Source: Chryseobacterium piscicola
GTDB taxonomy: Bacteria; Bacteroidota; Bacteroidia; Flavobacteriales; Weeksellaceae
Reading direction: 5' to 3'
Length of the DNA: 64,000 nt
NCBI RefSeq assembly: GCF_900156685.1
Contig: NZ_FTOJ01000005.1
Location: forward strand, 124,001 to 188,000
Shown here: positions 51,191 through 59,320 of the stretch, one piece after another
Layout: every line of letters begins with the position of its first letter
Numbering within the stretch: position 1 is the first letter of the stretch
Notes under the pieces: model-generated
The model's database searches: none
Told to the model about the DNA's origin: nothing
Seen by the model: only the letters and a program-made list of their open reading frames with translations
Position numbers and translations under genes: made by a program

Positions 51191-52531
51191 CTACTTCGTT
51201 AAATCAAGTCCACCGAAATTTCCCGAACTCATCATTAGAAAAACTCCGCTTGTTTTGTCTAAGCTATTCCAATATTCATGAAGGTCTTCAGCGTTGGTAA
51301 AAACTTTTAGATTTTCATTTTTAAATTTCTCTTTAATCAATTCAGGAGAAATAGCTTCCATTCTTTTGATTTTCAAAGCATCTTCAGAATAAAAAACAAT
51401 TGCATCTTCTGGGCCATCCATCGCATGGTTGTACTGTTCCAAAAATTCAGGATTCAAACTAGAATAGGTGTGAAGCTCTAGGAAGGTATGTTTTTTTTCA
51501 TTTTTAAATTGCTCACAAAATGCTTTTACCACAGCTTTTACTTTGCTAGGAGCATGGGCAAAATCTTTATACAAAATAGCTCCGTCTTTTCTCTCTACTT
51601 TCTCTAGACGTTTTGAAGCGCCTTTGAAACTCATGATTGCTTCGTAGAATTCTTCATCCATAATGCCTAATGTGTGACAAATATTTCTTGCACCCTCAAG
51701 GTTTAATAAATTATGAGCTCCAAAAATAGAAAGCGGAACATCGCCCATTATTTCGGTTTTCAAAAGAACTTTACCGTTGCTAATCTCGTATTCAGGAGTT
51801 TTATAAGGTATCTTTCTGAAATAATTTTCGGCATTTTCAACTACTTTTACTACTTCAGAATCTTCTTCGTTATACACCAAAACACCTCCTGGAGTAATAC
51901 TTGCAACAAATTTTTTGAATTGCTCAATATAATCATCAAACGTTTTAAAAACATTAATATGATCCCATGCAATGCCGCTCAAAATTGCAATATTCGGTTG
52001 GTAAAGTAAAAATTTTGAACGCAGATCGATAGGGGATGAAAGGTATTCATCGCCTTCCAAAACCATAAAATCATTGTCTTGGGTAAGTTTTACCATACAG
52101 TCGAAGCCTTCCAATTGTGCGCCAACCATATAATCTACATCTTTCTGATGAAAATTGAGAACGTGAAGAATCATAGATGTAATCGTGGTTTTCCCATGCG
52201 ATCCTGCGATTACTACTCTTGTTTTATTTTTAGATTGTTCGTATAAAAATTCTGGGTAAGAGTATATTTTTAAACCTAATTCTTTTGCTTTTGCCAATTC
52301 TGGGTTGTCACTATGAGCGTGCATTCCCAAAATAATAGCGTCTATGTCTGACGTTATTTTTTCGGGAAACCATCCCATTTCTTCAGGTAAAATACCTTTG
52401 TTTTCCAGTCTTGATTTTGAAGGTTCAAAAATAGCATCGTCTGAACCGGTTACTAGATATCCTTTATCTTTTAAAGCGATGGCTAAATTATGCATCGCAC
52501 TTCCACCAATGGCAATGAAATGGGTTTTCAA
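51191..52531 (-). CDS. mpl: UDP-N-acetylmuramate:tripeptide ligase (Mpl)
   Basis: 446 aa. Mur-ligase family enzyme that recycles the murein tripeptide onto UDP-MurNAc. N-terminal Rossmann-like IAIGGSAMHNLAIAL, MurC-type ATP loop AGSHGKTTITSMILH, EGDEYLSSPIDLRSKF and GIAWDHINVFKTFDDY, then the C-terminal KDFAHAPSKVKAVVKAF. AHAP in place of the DYAHHP of MurC and the NPELAKAKELGL segment favour Mpl over MurC. It is first in a leftward unit with a lipoprotein 2 nt upstream. Confidence 0.88.
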   Translation of the reverse strand: MKTHFIAIGGSAMHNLAIALKDKGYLVTGSDDAIFEPSKSRLENKGILPEEMGWFPEKITSDIDAIILGMHAHSDNPELAKAKELGLKIYSYPEFLYEQSKNKTRVVIAGSHGKTTITSMILHVLNFHQKDVDYMVGAQLEGFDCMVKLTQDNDFMVLEGDEYLSSPIDLRSKFLLYQPNIAILSGIAWDHINVFKTFDDYIEQFKKFVASITPGGVLVYNEEDSEVVKVVENAENYFRKIPYKTPEYEISNGKVLLKTEIMGDVPLSIFGAHNLLNLEGARNICHTLGIMDEEFYEAIMSFKGASKRLEKVERKDGAILYKDFAHAPSKVKAVVKAFCEQFKNEKKHTFLELHTYSSLNPEFLEQYNHAMDGPEDAIVFYSEDALKIKRMEAISPELIKEKFKNENLKVFTNAEDLHEYWNSLDKTSGVFLMMSSGNFGGLDLTK

Positions 52532-52533
52532 AA

Positions 52534-52974
52534 TTATTTTGTGTTATTTACGTTGTTGTCTATTATTTTTTGGAAAACTTCTACAATGTTTTCCCATTTT
52601 CTTTGGTCTACAGCCATGATGAGGCTTGCGTCTGACTTGCTTCCGGTATTTTGCCCTTTATTTACAGTAATTGTTACTGAAGCACGATCATAGATTTTTT
52701 TACGATCCTCAATTATTTTTCTGAATTGGTTATCGCTTAAAGTTTTTTCAACACTTTGAGCCTCAGCCTCAGATATTTTAAATCTTTTTTTTGTTTTTTT
52801 ATCCTGAGAATGTATAGAATAATATACTTTATTGTCTTTAATTAAAAGATTTTCATAGGTTGGCATATGGCCACCGCTTTTGGAGTAGCTAAAATCAAAT
52901 TCTGAAAACGCTTTTTGCGTATTACAAGAAATGAGAAAAGTCAGTATCAGTAAAACTGAGAGTATTTTTTTCAT
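52534..52974 (-). CDS. Lipoprotein of unknown function
   Basis: 146 aa, signal MKKILSVLLILTFLISC with lipobox LISC (Cys17). A compact alpha/beta domain follows (SYSKSGGHMPTYENLLIKDN, ASVTITVNKGQN, VEVFQKIIDNN). No family recognised. It is 2 nt from mpl downstream and 12 nt from the acyltransferase upstream on the same strand, so it belongs to an acyltransferase-lipoprotein-mpl unit. Confidence 0.7.
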   Translation of the reverse strand: MKKILSVLLILTFLISCNTQKAFSEFDFSYSKSGGHMPTYENLLIKDNKVYYSIHSQDKKTKKRFKISEAEAQSVEKTLSDNQFRKIIEDRKKIYDRASVTITVNKGQNTGSKSDASLIMAVDQRKWENIVEVFQKIIDNNVNNTK

Positions 52975-52986
52975 TTTTATAAAAAT

Positions 52987-53790
52987 TTAAGGATTATTCT
53001 GCTGCGTTTTTTTAGCTGCTTTCAGCTCTTCGTCGTAAGTATGAAGCAGATTAAAATCTTCTGTTTGCTCAATAGCAGTCATGATTTTGAGAAGGATATC
53101 GTGAGAATTTTCTTTGTCGTAATCTATATCAAGAGGCGCTTTAAATTCCATTGTAGGTTTTACTCCGGTTACTTTTACACGAAGACCTTTTTTATCAAAC
53201 GCTCTTCTGAAGCCATTTATTTTAATAGGGATCACAATGGGTCTTTGGTTTTTTACCAATTTTGCTGTTCCTCGTCTTCCTTGTGCAAAAGCCGCCGTTG
53301 TGCCTTGTGGAAAGGTCGCCACCCAGCCGTTTTGTAAAGCTTTCATGATATTGTCTACCTCGGTAAGATCTACCATTCTATTGACGTTTTTTCCTTCTGC
53401 TCTCCAGGTTCTTTTTACGGTAACTGCGCCGGCGATTTTAAAGATTTTAGGAAGAATACCTTTATTCATCGTTTCTTCAGCGGCTACGTAATAGAAGTCG
53501 ATTTTAGGATTGAGTAGGTAGATAGGGTTTTTTATTGAATCTAAATACCCATTATTCACTGCACAAAATGCATGATACATAGCAGCAACATCAGCAAAAT
53601 AGGTCTGATGGTTTGATACGAAAAGCACATTCGAATCCGGGAGGTTAACAAGATGCTCTGTTCCTGAGATTTTTAGTTTATTAAAACCATTAAATCTTCT
53701 ATAGGAAACAAAACCGAGAATAAGGATAATCAACCTTTTCAAAAAATAAGGGGTTCCGAATGCATCGGTAAAGATATTTTTTTTGGCCAT
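52987..53790 (-). CDS. 1-acyl-sn-glycerol-3-phosphate acyltransferase family protein
   Basis: 267 aa, PlsC-like. The catalytic block is NHxxxxD (SNHQTYFADVAAMYH), then a substrate-binding TFPQGTTAAFAQGRRGTAKL in place of the common FPEGTRS, and KNQRPIVIPIKINGF. One hydrophobic segment near the N-terminus (FLKRLIILILGFV) anchors it in the inner membrane. It probably forms phosphatidic acid, but substrate specificity cannot be read from sequence. Confidence 0.82.
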   Translation of the reverse strand: MAKKNIFTDAFGTPYFLKRLIILILGFVSYRRFNGFNKLKISGTEHLVNLPDSNVLFVSNHQTYFADVAAMYHAFCAVNNGYLDSIKNPIYLLNPKIDFYYVAAEETMNKGILPKIFKIAGAVTVKRTWRAEGKNVNRMVDLTEVDNIMKALQNGWVATFPQGTTAAFAQGRRGTAKLVKNQRPIVIPIKINGFRRAFDKKGLRVKVTGVKPTMEFKAPLDIDYDKENSHDILLKIMTAIEQTEDFNLLHTYDEELKAAKKTQQNNP

Positions 53791-53817
53791 ATTGGGTAAG
53801 CAAACGATTATGCAAAG

Positions 53818-54447
53818 TTACATTTTTTTAAGTAACTGGCTGAATTCACTCAATATCATTGCAGTTGCACCCCAAATGATGTATCCGTTGAAATTAATCA
53901 CAGGAACTTCTTTTCCTGCTGCGGACGGAAGTGTCATCAAATCTGGTTGGTCTGGAAGATTGAGAAATGAACTGATGGGAAACTCTATTACTTCTACAGC
54001 TTCGGTTGCTTGTAGTATGAATCTAGGATTTTTTGTGGTGTACGAAATGTATGGGTATACGTAAAAATTACTTGGTGGAATGTAGATGGGCGACATTTCA
54101 CGAATAATTCTTACGTAATGTTGTTCTAGACCTATTTCCTCTGATGTTTCCCGAATCGCGGTATGAGAAAAATCTCTGTCTAATTCCTCTCTTTTTCCTC
54201 CAGGAAGAGAAATCTGACCGCTATGTCTGTCATGTTTATTTTCCGTTCTCTGGATGAGCGGAAAATGCCATTCATTATCTTTTAAATATAAGACAATATT
54301 AACAGCCGCGAATTTTGGATTCTTTTCTAAAACCTGCTCGTATGTGAAAACTGGTCTGTAGGGTGGAGAAAAAACACCATGCGCATTTTCGCCATCAAGC
54401 GTTGCTTTTTTTATTTTATTTAGAAGGTCTTTTCCGAAACTTTTCAT
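53818..54447 (-). CDS. Nudix hydrolase, probable CoA pyrophosphatase
   Basis: 209 aa. The Nudix box is SLPGGKREELDRDFSHTAI followed by RETSEEIGL, which has the REUxEExGU core; the GGKxExxD form and the following TALREtxEEiGL-like arrangement are typical of NudL/YeaB CoA pyrophosphatases. The N-terminal KKATLDGENAHGVFSPPYRPV and C-terminal PVINFNGYIIWGATA also fit. It would cleave CoA to 3',5'-ADP and 4'-phosphopantetheine. It lies 27 nt upstream of the acyltransferase gene on the same strand. Confidence 0.85.
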   Translation of the reverse strand: MKSFGKDLLNKIKKATLDGENAHGVFSPPYRPVFTYEQVLEKNPKFAAVNIVLYLKDNEWHFPLIQRTENKHDRHSGQISLPGGKREELDRDFSHTAIRETSEEIGLEQHYVRIIREMSPIYIPPSNFYVYPYISYTTKNPRFILQATEAVEVIEFPISSFLNLPDQPDLMTLPSAAGKEVPVINFNGYIIWGATAMILSEFSQLLKKM

Positions 54448-54637
54448 AAGCCAAATTTACTAATATATAAAAGAAATAGATAAAGAAAGTTTTCAAAAAA
54501 CATACCGTATTTCCACGGTATAATATGTAATGGTTTATAGGGAGTGGGGTATGACTGAATTATTGATGTAAAGTAACTGAAATCATGATTTTTAAAATTT
54601 AGTGTTTAGTCGTGATTTTTCGTGTAGTGTATAAAAG

Positions 54638-54645
54638 TAGATTTG
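54638..54645 (+). promoter_or_regulatory. -7 element of the curlin gene
   Basis: TAGATTTG fits TAnnTTTG 32 bp before the csgA-like ATG. The -33 position has TTTCG rather than TTTG, so activation by a regulator would be expected. A small hairpin (ATACCGT 54502-54508, ACGGTAT 54515-54521) lies further upstream. Confidence 0.4.
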
Positions 54646-54677
54646 TAGAAGTTTAAAACCATAAAAAATTAAAAAAA

Positions 54678-56063
54678 ATGAAAAAATTAGTAACCGGTGC
54701 ATTTGCACTATTAGCAGGAAGTGTAATGTATGCACAGTCATACAGTAATACAAGTAACTCAACACAGGGAAGTAGCTATAACCAAGCTAACTTAACGCAA
54801 ACCGGAACAAATCTATCGAGCAACATCGATCAGAAAAACACAGGTATAACAGCGGCGAATTCGCTTGCAGACGGAAACAAAGTTACTGCAAAACAGGTAG
54901 GTAACGGCGCTTCATTCGTTTTAAAACAAGACGGAATTAATAATTCCTCAAACTCTACACAAGGTATGTCGGGAGTTATCGGAACCTTAAATATGGGATC
55001 ATATTATTCTGAAGTAGATCAAATGCAAAAAGGTACTAACAACCAAGTTACGGTATTGCAAACTTCTACACAGGCAGCAAGAATTGCTCAGAAACAAGAT
55101 GGTAACAGCAATCAGGCTACTGCTAACCAGACGAAAGGTGTAGGTTTAATTTCAGGATTCACGCCAATCACGTCTGTTATTCAACAAACTCAGACAGGAA
55201 ACAGTAATATTGCTAACGCAACCCAAGAAGGTATTTCAACAACCAATTTGGTTGCAAACAGTTACATTACTCAGATCCAGACAGGGAACAGTAACAATTT
55301 TACAGCTAACCAAAAAAGTGTTGTAGGTAATGTTGCTTCAAACTCTACAGTTTATCAGGAATCAATGGCTGGAAACACCAATACTTTGGTAGGTAACCAA
55401 GAAGGTGGTTCTAACATGATTTCTCAGATTGTAACGGGTACAGGTGGTGATTTGAATACTATGTCAGTAATACAGACAGGTTCTGGTAACTCTGCAACAC
55501 AGAGAACTACAGGAGACTCAAATAGTAATAATACATTACAGACAGGAAATACAAATACAATAACAATGTCTGTACAAAACGGAGACAATAACGTTGCTCA
55601 GGTTAATCAAACAGGAGGAAACTCAAATATGTTTGAAATGATTTCTCAAACTGGAAATACAAATGTAATCACTGCAAATCAAATTGGTAACTCAAACTGG
55701 GGTAAAATTGTGCAAGATGGTGGAAATAAAATGGCGACTTTGTCTCAGCAGGGAGATACCAATAAAGCAAATATGATACAGTCTGGTGGTTCTATACAAA
55801 CAGCAACAGTTACTCAATTCGGAAACCGAAATGATGTACAGACATTAACTCAGAGCGGAAATTCTCAGATTGCTGTGTTAACTCAAACAGGGAGTGATAA
55901 CTTAATCACGAATCTTACGCAAACGGGTGCTTCTCACAATGCTAATATGACTCAGTCTGGTGATTGGAATTCTGCAACGTTAACTCAGAGTGCAGGAGTT
56001 TCAAGCTCACATGTCAGCATTCAGGCTGGAAATTATAATACACTTAACGTAGCCCAAAATTAA
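54678..56063 (+). CDS. csgA: CsgA-like major curlin (amyloid fibre subunit)
   Basis: 461 aa with a signal peptide (MKKLVTGAFALLAGSVMYAQ). The mature protein is a long series of curlin repeats with regularly spaced Gln-x-Gly-x-x-Asn, e.g. QTQTGNSNIANATQEG, QIQTGNSNNFTANQK, SQTGNTNVITANQIGNSN, LTQTGSDNLITNLTQTG. It is much longer than E. coli CsgA (151 aa, five repeats); roughly twenty repeats can be read. No Cys and almost no aromatic residues in the repeats, typical of a functional amyloid. It heads the curli locus. Confidence 0.85.
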   Translation: MKKLVTGAFALLAGSVMYAQSYSNTSNSTQGSSYNQANLTQTGTNLSSNIDQKNTGITAANSLADGNKVTAKQVGNGASFVLKQDGINNSSNSTQGMSGVIGTLNMGSYYSEVDQMQKGTNNQVTVLQTSTQAARIAQKQDGNSNQATANQTKGVGLISGFTPITSVIQQTQTGNSNIANATQEGISTTNLVANSYITQIQTGNSNNFTANQKSVVGNVASNSTVYQESMAGNTNTLVGNQEGGSNMISQIVTGTGGDLNTMSVIQTGSGNSATQRTTGDSNSNNTLQTGNTNTITMSVQNGDNNVAQVNQTGGNSNMFEMISQTGNTNVITANQIGNSNWGKIVQDGGNKMATLSQQGDTNKANMIQSGGSIQTATVTQFGNRNDVQTLTQSGNSQIAVLTQTGSDNLITNLTQTGASHNANMTQSGDWNSATLTQSAGVSSSHVSIQAGNYNTLNVAQN

Positions 56064-56128
56064 TAATTGGGATGCATGTAGATTAGTGTCTTAATTGAAA
56101 TTTACTTTTAAAACTAAATATAATGCAT

Positions 56129-56213
56129 CAACATCTGTCAGGCTTCCTTTCGAAAACCACAGTGTACCACTTGTTTCGAAACTATAGTGGAAGCCAGAAC
56201 AAGACAAATGTTG
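56129..56213. ncRNA. Folding element in the csgA-csgB intergenic region
   Basis: CAACATcTGTC (56129-56139) pairs with GACAaATGTTG (56203-56213) with one mismatch, and GGCTTCC (56141-56147) pairs inside it with GGAAGCC (56189-56195). Two TTTCGAA palindromes lie in the loop. No ORF is present here. It is probably in the csgA 3' UTR; function unknown. Confidence 0.4.
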
Positions 56214-56302
56214 AGCAAAAAGATACTAATCATGCTTTGATTTACAGCAAGGTAGTGGAAATTCTATTGTAGTAACACAATCAACTATTAGAGTTTCTTC
56301 AA

Positions 56303-56345
56303 ATGTATAGGAGAGCAATCTCCTATACATTATCTTATTTTTTTG
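56303..56345 (+). terminator. Intrinsic terminator/attenuator between csgA and csgB
   Basis: Perfect 12-bp arms ATGTATAGGAGA (56303-56314) and TCTCCTATACAT (56319-56330), a GCAA tetraloop and a T-rich tail (TATCTTATTTTTTT). It lies just before the csgB-like ATG at 56348 and could limit readthrough from csgA into the assembly genes. Confidence 0.75.
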
Positions 56346-56347
56346 AG

Positions 56348-56755
56348 ATGAAAAAATTTACTTACATATCAATACTCCTTTTTCTCTGCACCTTTTTTAA
56401 GGCACAGAAAAATATATCATTCGAAGAGCTAAACTCTCAGAATGTTTTGCAGCTGTTTGGCAGTGCCAATTCTACTGTGAATGCAACTACAGGTTTCAAA
56501 TCTAATGTTGTACAGATAGGGAATAATAATGAAGTACAGATCTACGACCTCAATCCTAAAAAGGTTTCTATAAGCCAGATTGGGAACGATAATAAAACTG
56601 TTTTTATTAATACCAGCAACAAACCAAGTACGGCAACAATTAATTCCGTAGGTAACAAAAACTATATAGATATGGTAGGAAGCAACAGTATCTCAGAGAA
56701 AATGAAAATCAATATCAACGACAGTAACATGATTATTTTTATAAGAAATTATTAA
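56348..56755 (+). CDS. csgB: CsgB-like minor curlin
   Basis: 135 aa from MKKFTYISILLFLCTFFKAQ (signal peptide); the longer frame from 56303 would translate the terminator hairpin. Four curlin-like repeats are visible: NVVQIGNNNEVQIYD, SISQIGNDNKTVFIN, ATINSVGNKNYIDMVG and a last degenerate ININDSNMIIFIRNY. The small size, the degenerate last repeat and placement with csgE/F/G suggest a CsgB-type nucleator for the large curlin. It could equally be a second structural curlin. Confidence 0.65.
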   Translation: MKKFTYISILLFLCTFFKAQKNISFEELNSQNVLQLFGSANSTVNATTGFKSNVVQIGNNNEVQIYDLNPKKVSISQIGNDNKTVFINTSNKPSTATINSVGNKNYIDMVGSNSISEKMKININDSNMIIFIRNY

Positions 56756-56756
56756 A

Positions 56757-57482
56757 ATGAAGAATAAATTTTTATGGATAATCTCAATATTTTTTTTCTG
56801 TAATTTTTTCTCACAAAATAACATTGAGAAAGGGCTTAAAGCCAAAATAATTACAGAAAGCTCAGACGGTCTTTACAATATCATTGCTACAGCAGAAAAC
56901 CAATCAGATTTCCATTACCCAATAAATTATATTCTGCTATCAATTAAAAGAGGAGCCACAGGAAACACTTCTTCTAATAAACAAGAAGGAAAATTTGTCG
57001 TAAAACCGAAGGAAACCTTAAAGCTTTCTGAGGTAAAAACTAATCTCGACAAAAAAGATGTTCTCAAGGTTTTTCTTTTTATCAAAAACGAAGAAAGCGA
57101 TAAGATAATTTCTAAAGACAGTTTAGAGATACAACCAGATAAAATTGCTAAAAACAGTACAAAAGCAATTTCTGAAAATGATATAGAGCTATCGGGACTT
57201 ACCATAGACGATACCAGAAGCAGAAACGGAAAGTACTATTACGATCAGTTTTATATGAAGTATCTTCAAACTGATGAGAAGTTTCCCGGAACCGTAAAAA
57301 TCGTTGAGATACCTGGATTAGGTCAAAGTACTAGGATTTCTGTAATGTACAATGAGCAAGAGATTTACCTCTTCAATGCATCTCCGGATGAAGAAGTGAT
57401 GAATCAAGAAGCTCAGACGACATTAGAGATTCTCAAAGAAATGATTCTTCCAAAGAATGAATTGTTAAGAAGTTCAACTTAA
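56757..57482 (+). CDS. csgE: Curli assembly chaperone: CsgH/CsgC-like domain fused to CsgE
   Basis: 241 aa with a signal peptide (MKNKFLWIISIFFFCNFFSQ). Residues about 22-125 form an Ig-like domain with NYILLSIKRGATGNTSSNKQEGKF..., resembling CsgH/CsgC curlin anti-aggregation proteins. Residues about 145-235 match CsgE: LSGLTIDDTRSRNGKYYYDQFYM, GTVKIVEIPGLGQSTRISVMYN, IYLFNASPDEEV. CsgE gates the CsgG pore and delivers curlin. E. coli CsgE is only about 130 aa, so the N-terminal domain is an addition. It starts 1 nt after csgB and belongs to the csgBEFG operon. Confidence 0.75.
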   Translation: MKNKFLWIISIFFFCNFFSQNNIEKGLKAKIITESSDGLYNIIATAENQSDFHYPINYILLSIKRGATGNTSSNKQEGKFVVKPKETLKLSEVKTNLDKKDVLKVFLFIKNEESDKIISKDSLEIQPDKIAKNSTKAISENDIELSGLTIDDTRSRNGKYYYDQFYMKYLQTDEKFPGTVKIVEIPGLGQSTRISVMYNEQEIYLFNASPDEEVMNQEAQTTLEILKEMILPKNELLRSST

Positions 57483-57493
57483 AAACTTTAATT

Positions 57494-57913
57494 ATGAAAC
57501 TCTTTTATACAACTACAATAGTATTTCTATCAGTAATTGGCTTTACCCTAAAAGCACAACAACTGGTCTACAAACCCATAAATCCCGCGTTTGGCGGAGA
57601 TACATTCAATTATCAGTGGCTATTAAGTTCGGCAGCTGCACAAAATCAATTTGACAACAAAAGCACGTCATCCTTTACATCCAATTCAAATTCACTTTCA
57701 AATTTTACAGAGAGTTTAAATAGGCAGCTCTTGAGCCAGCTTTCTAGCAAACTTTTTGGCAACCAGTTTGGTGAAGGAGAGCTGAAACCGGGTACTTATG
57801 TTTTCGGATCGATGTATCTAGAGGTGACGCAAGCAAACGGAGGACTTTTGATAAAAATTCTCAATACCAGTACGGGAGAACAATCTGAAATTATAATTCC
57901 GGGACAAAACTAA
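57494..57913 (+). CDS. csgF: Curli assembly component CsgF
   Basis: 139 aa with a signal peptide (to about KAQQ, residue 22). QQLVYKPINPAFGGDTFNYQWLLSSAAAQNQ aligns with the conserved N-terminus of E. coli CsgF (FxNPxFGGxxxNxxxLLxSAxAQN), which plugs into the CsgG channel. The remainder (NFTESLNRQLLSQLSSKL, GTYVFGSMYLEV, TSTGEQSEIIIPG) fits the family's C-terminal half, which holds the nucleator CsgB at the surface. 11 nt after csgE and 6 nt before csgG. Confidence 0.88.
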   Translation: MKLFYTTTIVFLSVIGFTLKAQQLVYKPINPAFGGDTFNYQWLLSSAAAQNQFDNKSTSSFTSNSNSLSNFTESLNRQLLSQLSSKLFGNQFGEGELKPGTYVFGSMYLEVTQANGGLLIKILNTSTGEQSEIIIPGQN

Positions 57914-57919
57914 TTTACC

Positions 57920-59320
57920 ATGAAAAACACATATAAATATCCCAAATTTTGGGTTGCATTTCCTATGTTTTTTTTGGTAATTATAGGATGTAATTCTTTA
58001 TTAAATTATCCATCCCATAGCGAAAAATCTACTTTAGGAGAAACAACCAACTTTACTTCAAAAATTAAAAATCTCCCATTACCTACAGATAAAGTAGTGG
58101 TTGGAGTTTACAAATTCCGTGATCAAACCGGGCAATATAAAGCCGCTGAAAACGGAGCCAGCTGGAGTACAGCAATCCCACAAGGAACAACTACTATCCT
58201 TATCAAGGCGCTTGAAGACAGTCGCTGGTTTAGACCTATCGAAAGAGAAAACATAGGAAATCTCTTAAACGAAAGACAAATCATAAGATCTACAAGAAAA
58301 GAATACATGCCCAACCAAATCAACGAATCGGGAAACCTTCCGCCGCTTTTGTATGCAGGGATTATTCTAGAAGGAGGTGTGATTTCTTATGATACCAATG
58401 TGGTTACTGGAGGTTTGGGAGCAAGATATTTCGGAATCGGTGCTTCTACTAATTACAGACAAGACAGAATCACGGTTTATCTTCGGGCTGTTTCTACACA
58501 AACCGGAGAAATCCTTAAAACCGTTTATACCTCAAAAACAATTCTTTCTACAGCCATCAGTGGAAGTTTTTTCAGATATGTAGATACAGAAAAATTGATG
58601 GAAGCTGAGGTGGGCATTACCCAAAACGAACCTGTGCATTTAGCAGTTACTGAGGCTATAGAAAAGGCAGTCTATGGATTGATTGTGGAAGGTGTAAAAG
58701 ACAATATATGGGGAAGTAAAGTAGAAAATCCAACTCAGTTTACTAAGATAATTGAAGATTACAATGCCGAGAAAAGCGATAATGATCTCAATGTTTTAGG
58801 TAAAAAAATAGCAGATAATCAACGTGCAAAATTTTCTATGTACGGTATGGCGGAAGCAACTCAAATAAGAGGAGATTATGTAAATCCGGAAATGCACCCT
58901 GGAGCCAAAGGCGGGATGAAATATTTTTTCAGCGACCATTTTAATATCGACGGGAACGCAAGTTATTTCATTTTCGAAAACAAAAAACTTTTTTGGAGAC
59001 GAGCCATATCAGCTGATGTAAATATTGAATACCTGCTTCTTCCAAAAAGTAAATTTACACCTTATGTTTATGGTGGGGTAGGATCTGTATTTTATCGTGA
59101 TAAAAATTTCTTTAAATCACAAGTGGGAGGAGGGTTAGAATATCTCGTTAACCGCACTTTTGCTCTGCGCCTAAATACTCAATATGATCTAGGATTTAAT
59201 GATGATTGGGATTTCAAAGTACAAGGAACTAGAAAAGACCAAAGTGTAAGAATTGGTTTAGGCATCAATGTTTACCTCAATAGAAAAACCGCTCAACCTT
59301 TAAAAACAACGAATCCATGA
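57920..59320 (+). CDS. csgG: Curli secretion channel CsgG with a C-terminal barrel-like domain
   Basis: 466 aa lipoprotein (lipobox VIIGC, Cys24). Residues about 40-275 are CsgG, the nonameric outer-membrane curlin pore: VVVGVYKFRDQTGQYK, FRPIERENIGNLLNERQIIR, LLYAGIILEGGVISYDTN, GARYFGIGAS and YLRAVSTQTGEILKTVYTSKTI. E. coli CsgG ends near residue 277; here a further 170-190 residues form a beta-rich region of alternating strands (KFTPYVYGGVGSVFYR, GGGLEYLVNRTFALRLNTQYDLG, VRIGLGINVYLNRK) like a small outer-membrane barrel. Its TGA overlaps the next gene by 4 nt. Confidence 0.85.
   Translation: MKNTYKYPKFWVAFPMFFLVIIGCNSLLNYPSHSEKSTLGETTNFTSKIKNLPLPTDKVVVGVYKFRDQTGQYKAAENGASWSTAIPQGTTTILIKALEDSRWFRPIERENIGNLLNERQIIRSTRKEYMPNQINESGNLPPLLYAGIILEGGVISYDTNVVTGGLGARYFGIGASTNYRQDRITVYLRAVSTQTGEILKTVYTSKTILSTAISGSFFRYVDTEKLMEAEVGITQNEPVHLAVTEAIEKAVYGLIVEGVKDNIWGSKVENPTQFTKIIEDYNAEKSDNDLNVLGKKIADNQRAKFSMYGMAEATQIRGDYVNPEMHPGAKGGMKYFFSDHFNIDGNASYFIFENKKLFWRRAISADVNIEYLLLPKSKFTPYVYGGVGSVFYRDKNFFKSQVGGGLEYLVNRTFALRLNTQYDLGFNDDWDFKVQGTRKDQSVRIGLGINVYLNRKTAQPLKTTNP

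Noticed and set aside
54760..56060. CRISPR-like or satellite repeats
   Set aside because: The repetition is at codon level within one open reading frame and encodes curlin repeats.
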